A DNA stretch of 64,000 nt from Bidens hawaiensis (taxonomy: Eukaryota > Streptophyta > Magnoliopsida > Asterales > Asteraceae), in assembly GCA_021521415.1 (NCBI GenBank), contig JAIQDT010000168.1, positions 876,501 to 940,500 on the forward strand, written 5' to 3'. Position 1 is the first letter of the stretch. Each line of letters opens with the position of its first letter. A model generated the notes under the pieces. It did not search any database and was not told where the DNA came from. It saw nothing but the letters and a program-made list of their open reading frames with translations. The position numbers were made by a program, and so were the translations under genes. Below are positions 56,406 to 64,000 of the stretch, in pieces.

Positions 56406-56518
56406 CCTAAGGCGAGATTTTGGACTGACAAGCGGGCATGCTATAAATGTTTGTGTGTTGAATTTTCTTAATTGTTTACCATTGCAAAACATAAAAAAAA
56501 CTGTTTTGATTGTTATAG

Positions 56519-56702
56519 CAGGGTCGAGTCGATGGTACAATGGGACTGGTGGTGGGAAAGGAATCCACGATCTGAGGGCTGGGAACTTTGATGGAATTAT
56601 TGAATAAATGTGTGCTGAAAGAATTTGAGACTGATGGGATGGGGTTGGCTATCCGAATGGAATTTAGCATGAAAGAGATAGATAAGATCTACATGTCTAC
56701 TT
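56519..56702 (+). pseudogene. Unidentified terminal exon-like fragment
   Basis: After TTGTTATAG (acceptor-like) at about 56518 a frame reads GRVDGTMGLVVGKEST, then ATC TGA GGG where CGA would keep it open, then GLGTLMELLNKCVLKEFE, ending at TAA near 56702. The codon pattern is gene-like but I do not recognise the family. It may be a captured or decayed host exon beside the Tat LTR. Confidence 0.35.
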
Positions 56703-56845
56703 AAGTGAAATTAACTTGTAATTGTGAAAGAAACATTTCTTATATATTTTTTTGGACAAAAATCGGCTAAGGATAATATATCCAAATCTGTTATGTGAGG
56801 TTTAGTGCTAAATTGATAACAATGAATTTATGAACAAAATAGGGA

Positions 56846-57374
56846 TGAACACCGTGATTTTTTGCGAGGAAAAACCCCTTGATCTCGATTTGATCAAAGG
56901 AAAAAACCCCCGGGTGATGACAACTCGTCGATCACCACTTTATTAATATCAAAAATGATTACAAAGTGTGGGAGATATCGATCAGTGTTACAATAACGCT
57001 AAGCGTGAGAGCTCAGAATTATCGATTGCTCAAGAGTGTGTGTGTGTGTGTAGTACATGTGTTTTCTAACTGATCTTTATCTCGATTATAAACAAAAAAG
57101 ATAACTAACTAAATCCCTACTTTTACGCCACCACTCCACTAGCTGTTCATCATCATTGACCACGTGCGGAAGTCCTCTAGTAGCGCAAGATTAGGACGAC
57201 TCAGTCTTCCAGATATTATATCTAACAAACACAACACCATTCAAATACAACTATTAGAAACATATAATACTAAGAATCCTTGATCCTTTACAATCCGGAA
57301 CATATCGTAAGGATAAGTGATCAACAGACTGATCAAGGATAGCGGACCCTCAGCATAAATTTTATGCCCTAACA
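56846..57374 (-). repeat. Tat-lineage 3' LTR (about 529 bp)
   Basis: Plus-strand TGAACACCGTG...GCCCTAACA. The right edge is firm because the PPT complement follows. The left edge is chosen from the TG end and is less certain. It contains a GT microsatellite at 57038-57051. Confidence 0.6.
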
Positions 57375-57388
57375 ATTTCCCCCAAAAT
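57375..57388 (-). promoter_or_regulatory. Tat polypurine tract
   Basis: ATTTCCCCCAAAAT on the plus strand, read as a purine tract with five Gs on the minus strand directly before the LTR start TGTTAGGGC. Confidence 0.75.
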
Positions 57389-57607
57389 GGCGGGTGTTTC
57401 TGCTTTACAGCTGGCATTTTGAAAATTGAAATCCCAGCAAAAAGATTAAACGATTAGACAGCTGCAAGGGGTAATTATTTTCAAACCCTTGAAATTAATC
57501 ATAACCGCCTATATATGTGATCCCTATAATCCATTTATAATCACATATCCCGACCGTTCAGCAGGTATCCTTCTTTTCTCTCTTTACTCTTTTATTCTTC
57601 TGATAAA

Positions 57608-59203
57608 CATGTTTGTCGATTCTTCATCTTCTCCATCTAAACACTCCGATCAGTCCTCTGACGGTTCCGAACTAACGGAGATGGAACCCCAATACCTTAT
57701 CGCCAATCTTTATATGGAGATTTGTAAGCTCACTAACCCCGAGGTTGAAGAATTCCGGTCACTATTTCCACCGGAAACTATTTTCCGACCGTACGATTCC
57801 ACTGTCCGATGCGACGTTTACTCTCAAACCTGGGTGTGTTTTCCGCCCTGCCCTTTTCTCATAGGCTACACGTATCCGTTTCCCCCTTTCGCATAGAGCT
57901 TCTTCGAATCTACCGGCATGTCGTATATTCAAGCAATGCCCATGGTTTGGAGAGTTCTAAGCACTATTGAAAAAAATCATTGAGGAAGAGAAGATCTATT
58001 TCGGCCTCCAGGAGCTGTCTTACCTTTATACCCTTACAACCCACGGTTCAAATCGGTTTTTACCGAAGTGCAAACCTCGTCAACCCAACCCAATCTCAAA
58101 AGTAAACCTAAACGATTCCTTCTGGAGGAATCAATTTTTCTTTGTAGATCGGAACTCTATACCCGGTGGGACTGATTTACCTTTGACTTGGGTTAAGAAG
58201 GATAGGATCCTGGATCCTTAACAAAGATATAATCGGTGATAATAGACCTAACACTGAATCTTTTTTTTATTTACAGTTGAGAACTTCACTTCTTTGGCCA
58301 AGCTACCTAGAACAGAAGAGAAAACGAAAAAATTCCTTGCCCTGGATACCGAGGTTCGGACATTTCAAGCAAGATTTGTGGAAGCTTTTTACGACATCTC
58401 TTCAGACTCCAACATGTCAAGTAAGATTAATATAATAAATATAAATAAATAAAGTTAGATAGAATACTTATCTTGTTATTTGGCTTGTGCAGGTGCCCAG
58501 AAATCTCAGAAGTCTGCTAACAAGTTCTCCTTGGAAGATATTGATAGCATGATTACTCCCCAAAGAATCAAGAAGGAGGCTTTGAAGGCAGCAGCCACCT
58601 CCGATCCAAAGACCACGACTACCAGAGCCAAGTCAGCTGCTTCCAAAAGAAACAGATCCTCCGAGCCCGAGACCCAATTTGACATGATCCTCGCTGTAAG
58701 CATCCTGTATCCTAACGTCTAGAATTTAAGGATCCAATATCCTTCTAACTTTCACTTAACTGTTGGCAACAGGCTGTTAACGCTTGCAAGGACCACTATG
58801 AGAAGATTGTAAACCAAATGAGTGAGAGCCTCTCAGAAATGGGAAGCGCGGCAGTTGCAAAGGATAAGGCCATGGCTCAGCTCTCCAAGGATAAGAAGCG
58901 ACTGGAGGATCAGCTATCCTCAGCAGAAGCCCGACACCAAGACGAGGTCAAACAGGCTACAGAAGAGGCTAAGACGTGGGCTGCGAGAACAGTTTTGCAG
59001 GCTAGGATCAAGATGGCGATAGAGGCTGGTGATCCTACCCTGACAAGGCTGTTTGGGATGTTGAGAAGTGGAAAGTAAGTTTGGTGGCTCTAGGTGGTGA
59101 AGAGGATGTGGAGATGTCGGATGGGAATGAAGCTGGAACCAGTGGGGCCAAGGAAGAGACCGATGAAGGAGCAGGTGAAGCAGAAGGTGAAGATGTTGCA
59201 TGA
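57608..59203 (+). pseudogene. Antisense extra ORF (aORF) of the Tat-lineage element, with introns and lesions
   Basis: Runs opposite to pol, between integrase and the 3' LTR, the place where Tat/Retand elements carry an antisense ORF. Exon 1 starts MFVDSSSSPSKHSDQ (57608), contains a TAG at 57894 and a one-base insertion in an A run near 57970, and ends DLPLTWVKK near 58200, where the expected GT donor reads GA. Exon 2 (about 58277-58416, FTSLAKLPRTEEK), exon 3 (about 58492-58695) and the last exon (58772-59203) are joined by AG/GT borders (58417/58491, 58696/58771). The C-terminal half is strongly coiled-coil (KDKAMAQLSKDKKRLEDQLS) with an acidic tail ending at TGA near 59203; one more shift lies near 59045. 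Function of such ORFs is unknown. Confidence 0.7.
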
Positions 59204-59937
59204 ATGGGCGATGACAGATAATGAAGACAAGGCCTGAGCCCATTCTTTTTTTGTCCTTTATCGATGTTTTTATGGATAATAGTTTGTGGTTTGTTACAGA
59301 CAATAGTAACTAGGTTGAAGGATCAGTGATCCTTAAGACAATTTAAAGGGGTGGCATAGATGGATGAATTCTCTGTTTGTGGGGATGAAGTCTTTGTTGC
59401 CCATGTTCTCTTTATTTTCCTGCTTTCTATGAGCAGTTAGTAACACCTGCTTAACCTGGGTGGATGGTCCATATTTTGTATGGTGAAATCCGGGTTAAGG
59501 ATTTTGGATAAGTCCAGGTGACTTATATTATTAATAATCTAAATCTTTTCACTATTTGCTTGTTATTTATTATTTTGAAAGTTTGCTTGATATAATCTTA
59601 GCTTTATTGAAAGTTTCAAGAAATAATCTTGAGTAAAAGAAATTTTTAGGATAGAATACCCTTAAGAAAAGTAATTATAAAATTTTTTAGGATAGAATAT
59701 CCTTATAGAGATCATTCAAAGATGTTAAACCTTTAAACAAAAAGATTCATAAGGATCCTAGCTAAACCAATATAAATTTATAAGTAGAAATCATACCACA
59801 AGGTCTAAGTAGACCTAATTTACCATAAGTACAGAACCTTCGGTGATCCTTGTAGAAATAAGCTAAGGATGTTGAATCCATAAGTTTTGATTCTTGTTAT
59901 TAGACTTAGAAAATCTGTTGCAAAGAGCTTATAAGAT
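59204..59937. other. Tat element untranslated region
   Basis: No gene. AGGATAGAATxxCCTTA and AGGATCC words recur. It lies between the aORF end and the tandem array. Confidence 0.5.
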
Positions 59938-60137
59938 TAACTGGGGTTAAACCCGTTAAGCTGGGGACAAGCCCAAATAATAAACTGGGGACAAGCCCAT
60001 GCAACTGGTGACAAGCCCGTGAACTGGGGACAAGCCCAAAAACTGGGGATAAGTCCAAAAACTGGGGACAAGCCCAAACTGGGGATAACCCAAACTGGGG
60101 ACTGGCCCAATATATGGATGTTAACTGGGACTCGCCC
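59938..60137. repeat. CTGGGGACAAGCCC tandem array, about ten units
   Basis: Ten units of CTGGGGACAAGCCC or close variants, spaced irregularly by 4-8 bases (about 18-22-bp period). It is non-coding spacer DNA inside the Tat element between integrase and aORF. Tandem arrays in this region are known for Tat-lineage elements. Confidence 0.88.
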
Positions 60138-60612
60138 AAACGTGAGATAGCATGAAAATGTTATAAACCGGTGGTATGGTACATCTACCATAAATCGTAG
60201 CATCCTCCATATAGCCGAAGACAATGAAATTGTCAGCCGCTAAGCGTGTACTAGTCCTGCTGCCCCGGACTATACGTTGGATAGCGTGCGCTACAGGTGA
60301 GAGTGTAGAAAATCTAATTCGTAAGAAAGGTGAAAACCTTTAAACCTTGGAAGATATGACCATCGGGAGTCATACCTTAATCGTGGGCTAGGCCAAGGGA
60401 AATATTATAGTACCTTAAAGGTGAAGGAGAGGTGGCCAACCTCTTGATCATTGAATATCTTATTAGTATCCTGCATTGTTACTTAAAACTTGGAAAATAC
60501 GAATGTTAAGAATATGTTATCCTTAAATTAAGAAAAATCTTAAACAAATTAGTGATCAGATAGATATTACCGATTTAAGGATCCTTGACCCTTAAAGAAT
60601 ACTTGATCCTGA
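60138..60612. other. Tat element spacer
   Basis: No gene recognised between the tandem array and the end of integrase. Confidence 0.5.
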
Positions 60613-61696
60613 TCAGAAAAAGTACTTTTTTAGGCGGATAGCATTCCAAGCTCTCAGTAACCTGTTGCCTTCCATAGTGAGCAAATGATATGCCCCCTTT
60701 CCTTCTTCTGACTCGATCAGATAAGGGCCTTCCCCATTGGGTGCTAGCTTTCCATCTTCCGGATTGGTTGTATTTTGGAAGGCTTTCTTTAAGACCAAAT
60801 CTCCTTCTTGAAGTCTTCTGATCCTTATACTTTTGTTGTATGCCCCAGCTACCCTTTGTTGATATGCCGCCATTCTGATCTTGGCTATGTCTCTGAGTTC
60901 TTCAACAACATCCAAGTCTTCGAGAAGGATTTCTCTATTAACCTCAGGATCACGGATGCTTGTTCTGGCTGTAGGAACCACCATCTCTATAGGGATTACT
61001 GCTTCTGATCCAAACACCAATGAGAAGGGCGTTTGGCCTATTTCATTCTTGGGTGTTGTCCTATCAGCCCAAAGAACATAAGGTAGCTCTTCGGCCCACT
61101 TTCCTTTCTTGGATCCTAGTTTCTTCTTTAAATTGTTGATTATTATCTTGTTGCTTGACTCCACTTGGCCATTAGCTTGAGGATGCACTGGAGTAGAGGT
61201 AATCATCTTGATGCCCCAACTGTCACAAAAGTTAGTGGTTCTTTTCCCGATAAACTGGGAACCATTGTCACAAATAATTTTTGAAGGAATGCCAAATCTA
61301 GTAATAATATTTCTTTTAATGAAAGATATCACCTCTTTTTAGCGGACTTGAACAAAAGCTTATGCTTCTAGGAATGTCAGCCATTGCAAGCATGAATACT
61401 TTACCTTCTGGTGCCTTAGGTAGCTTGCCCACAATATCCATGCCCCACTTCATGAAAGGCCATGATGTGGATATAGGATACATAGGTTCCGCTGGTTGAT
61501 GAAGGATGTTTGCATGCCTTTGACAAGCATCACATTTCTTTGAGTACTCCATGGCGTCTATCTTCATTGTTGGCCAGAAGTATCCTGTTGTTAGGATCCT
61601 AGAAAACAGAGCTCTACCTCCCGTGTGGTTACCACAATCTCCTTCGTGAAAGTCTTTAAGCACTTCTTGAATTTCAGGATCCTCAATACACCTCAA
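60613..61696 (-). pseudogene. Tat-lineage Ty3-gypsy integrase (near-intact, two stops)
   Basis: Integrates element cDNA. 61696-61316 holds the zinc region (GDCGNHTGGRAL, KKCDACQRHAN) and [10 protein letters not shown] with the first catalytic Asp. 61332-60613 (239 codons) holds ICDNGSQF (second Asp), VHPQANGQVESSNK (catalytic Glu) and the C-terminal GDLVLKKAFQNT, ending at KKYFF-stop. Around 61330-61360 the frame shows two TAA codons (EA-stop-AFVQVR-stop-KEVISF). Apart from this segment it reads cleanly. Confidence 0.9.
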
Positions 61697-62308
61697 GTAT
61701 GGACCTGCAAGAGATTTCCTATACAGAATATCATGTAATAAAATGTATTGTGATACCTTAAGTTTGAAGGACTTCAGATTCTCTATGGCTGGAATTTCTC
61801 CATCTTGGATGTATTTTTTGATTGGGAGGATCCAGGATACTTGACTATTTGAGAATGATGGATCCCAAAGTACGATTTGTTTGTCAGTTGTTATCTCCCC
61901 AACTTCTTGTTCTCCTATTGCTGGCGAGAGTATATGGATGATTGGGATCTTCGTATCTTAAGGAATTTTCAAGGATGAGGCTAAATTTGCTAAGGCATCT
62001 GCCCCAACATTTTCTTCTCTTGGTACCTGTATGATACTAAACAACTCGAAGGATTTTACTAATTCCTTCACAATTTCTAAATATTTGATCATATTGTCAC
62101 CTTTTACGGTATAAGAGTCGTTAAAGTGGTTAGTTATAAGTAAAGAATCTATATAAACTTGAAGATACCTGATCCTCATCTGTTTAGCTAAAAGTAAACC
62201 TGCGATAAGTGCTTCGTATTCTGCCTCATTATTGGTGGCTTGAAATGCACATGCAATGGACTGGGGTATTATGCCCTCCCCCTGTGGCGATTTCAGTAGT
62301 ATGCCCAA
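61697..62308 (-). pseudogene. Tat-lineage second RNase H (archaeal-type) and linker
   Basis: 62308-61958 reads ACAFQATNNEAEYEALIAGL, then YIDSLLITNHFN and VPREENVGADALANLAS, the archaeal-like RNase H domain that marks Tat elements, between the RT-linked RNase H and integrase. The catalytic DSLL reads where DSQL is usual. Bases 61697-61957 are linker with no clear open frame. Confidence 0.82.
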
Positions 62309-62401
62309 CCCCGTTCCTCTTACGTTAAATGCTCCATCTGTGAAGAGGATCCAAGGATCCTTGGTTTCTTCTAGTTGCTGGACTTCTAAATCAGCTTCCT
62401 T

Positions 62402-62710
62402 TTACATGTCACTGCTGAAATCAGCCACAAAGTCTGCTAGTGCTTGCGATTTGACAGCTATTCTAGGCTCATACTGAATGTCATATGCACTCAGCTTCAC
62501 AGCCCACTTGGCCATCCTTCCTGAAAATTTCGGTTTTTTAAGCACCTTCTTAACAGGATAATTAGTTCTCAAAATAATAGTATGTGTTTCAAAGTAATGT
62601 CTCAATTTAGTGGAAGTCATAATCAAAGCAAGGATTAATTTATCTAAATGAGAATACATGGCCTCCGCATCTAAAAGACTTTTACTTACATAATATGTCA
62701 GGTCCCCAAT
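62402..62710 (-). pseudogene. Tat-lineage RT C-terminus and first RNase H
   Basis: 62659-62402 reads LDKLILALIMTSTKLRHYFE, IILRTNYPVKKVLKKP and GRMAKWAVKLSAYDI. Upstream YYVSKSLLDAEAMY is readable to about 62700. The frame is cut at 62710/62711 by the LTR of a copia element, so the rest of RT is beyond the window or lost. Confidence 0.82.
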
Positions 62711-63857
62711 TGTAGGTAGATCGTTAACAAATTAGGTCATAACTCACACAATAAAGTGTTGACAAGAGAGTTAATGACGGGTTGCTATATTTAGAAAGAA
62801 AACCGTTTGATAAAGGCGGAATCAATAACAAACGACTGGGTTGCTGAGCAATCAAACAAAGTTAACTAACACACAAGATTCACTCAAAAAGATTTCCATT
62901 CATATAAATTTAATCATACAAATGATAATCTATCTAGGGTTTCTTGGTGGGAAAGTTTGTCCGTACAATTCTAAGAACGGCTGTCGCTTAATAAATATTC
63001 TCACTTAGTATCGTATTCAGCCGCCTTTCATAAGTGTGCCCTAAATATTCCTTTTATAGGTCTGACACCTCTGGACAGCTGTCATTCCTTCCAGAAACCC
63101 TAAATATATCGTACATATTCAAAATAATCCTAAGTGTAAAACAAGTCTTCCGGGTAGGCTTTGTAGAAGTAAACTTCTTCGAGTAGACTTTGTGCTCTGC
63201 CTTCCTTGTTAGACTTGGTAACCTTGAAGTGTGCCTGGGAACATGCTTTACTTGGAGTATTTTACAAAGGAAAATACTCACCAAGCAGACTTCAATCTTC
63301 TTGATTATATCAGACTTTTCCCGACATAATCCAACGAGCAACCTGGTTCTTCAATGGTCCTATCAACTCCTTTCTTGGAATTAGCTTATTAGAAAAGTGT
63401 GCTTGGAAGCACTATACCCTGCTTGAGTTGAACCTTGCCCGATGTTACTTGAGATATTTCTATACACATGAAGCTTACTCGGATATTATTAAAGAATACC
63501 TTGCCCGATCTTCCAATCACTTGGCTTCAAGAGCTTGGTTAGCCAAGAGCTTAGTCTGAAGTAAACCTTACTCAGCTATGAAGAACAAACTTGCTTGATA
63601 TAGTGAACTTTGCCCGGGTATACACTAACTAGTGAATCCTGCCGGATATACACTAAAGTGTGAACCCTGCCCGGATAACCACTAAAGAAGACTTCTAGAA
63701 GATAACCTTGCCTGAAAGGAAAATATCATGCCCGGCTAAGTAAAACCTTGCTCGGATGTCTCAGGTGTGCCCGGTTCCATACTTAGTGATTTCTGAGGAG
63801 GTTGAGAAGATTCCAATCTTCCTTGTAATCAGTTTTGGGTTAAATCTTGACTCAACA
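62711..63857 (-). mobile_element. 3' LTR of a further copia element (1,147 bp) inserted in Tat pol
   Basis: Plus-strand TGTAGGTAGATCG...GACTCAACA with TG/CA ends. CCAAT (62706-62710) would be the left target duplication. CTTGCCCGG-type words repeat many times at 63430-63760. The element body lies to the right of the window. Confidence 0.72.
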
Positions 63858-63875
63858 ATCTCCCCCTAGATTGGA
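63858..63875 (-). promoter_or_regulatory. Copia polypurine tract
   Basis: ATCTCCCCCTAGATTGGA on the plus strand, a G-rich purine tract on the minus strand directly next to the LTR start TGTTGAGTC. Confidence 0.75.
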
Positions 63876-64000
63876 ACACCTCAGCTGTCCCAAAACACTT
63901 CTACAGTTACTTACACAGGATTTAAAATACACATCAAATTAAAGTCAAATTACATATTCAAATAACATAAACAAATGATTACATATTCAAAAGCTATCTG
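63876..64000 (-). other. Copia 3' untranslated region, cut by window edge
   Basis: No coding sequence seen; the RNase H of this element is expected further right. Confidence 0.45.

Noticed and set aside
59906..60224. Minus-strand ORFs with repeated GLVPS/ACPQF words
   Set aside because: They are translations of the CTGGGGACAAGCCC tandem array, not genes.

Overview
The window is nuclear DNA of a flowering plant. It is AT-rich and has very long introns and intergenic stretches. I find one intact-looking host gene, a chloroplast outer-envelope pore gene of the OEP24 type (34456-36243). Almost everything else is transposable-element DNA at different stages of decay, plus a piece of chloroplast DNA moved to the nucleus (psaB/rps14). 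The dense Tekay-type, Tat-type and copia LTR elements and the general style suggest a eudicot, perhaps Asteraceae; the family assignment is inference.

Left third (about 2.9-30.7 kb): a minus-strand Ty1-copia element (gag near 29.8 kb, RNase H near 2.9 kb, 5' LTR 30308-30693) has been split. A roughly 2.65-kb solo LTR (outer ends 5305 and 24806) landed in its integrase gene. Into that solo LTR landed a Ty3-gypsy chromovirus (5340-22187), now in the tandem form LTR, partial pol, LTR, full interior, LTR, with a perfect CTTAC target duplication. Removing both insertions puts the copia integrase back in frame across the gap.

Middle (30.7-43.9 kb): a psaB-rps14 chloroplast fragment is interrupted by a 2,476-bp solo LTR (TTTGG duplication). 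OEP24 follows, then a 709-codon open reverse transcriptase with a C-terminal zinc knuckle and a restriction-like endonuclease signature. Several small DNA transposons with clean terminal inverted repeats and target duplications come next.

Right (43.9-64 kb): a 3.5-kb hAT transposon (43979-47483) carries a damaged transposase on the minus strand and a separate convergent gene on the plus strand for a small BED zinc-finger protein. Beyond it lie an L1-type LINE fused in frame to an Athila-type gag, an Athila-type PBS and LTR, a Tat-lineage gypsy element (minus strand) with an antisense intron-containing extra ORF and a CTGGGGACAAGCCC tandem array, and the 3' LTR of another copia element that runs off the right edge.

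The strongest candidates for something under-described are the two-gene hAT element with its stand-alone BED protein, the long open RT-endonuclease ORF, and the tandem chromovirus built from a template whose coding region was already broken. No CRISPR array, operon, rRNA or tRNA gene was seen.
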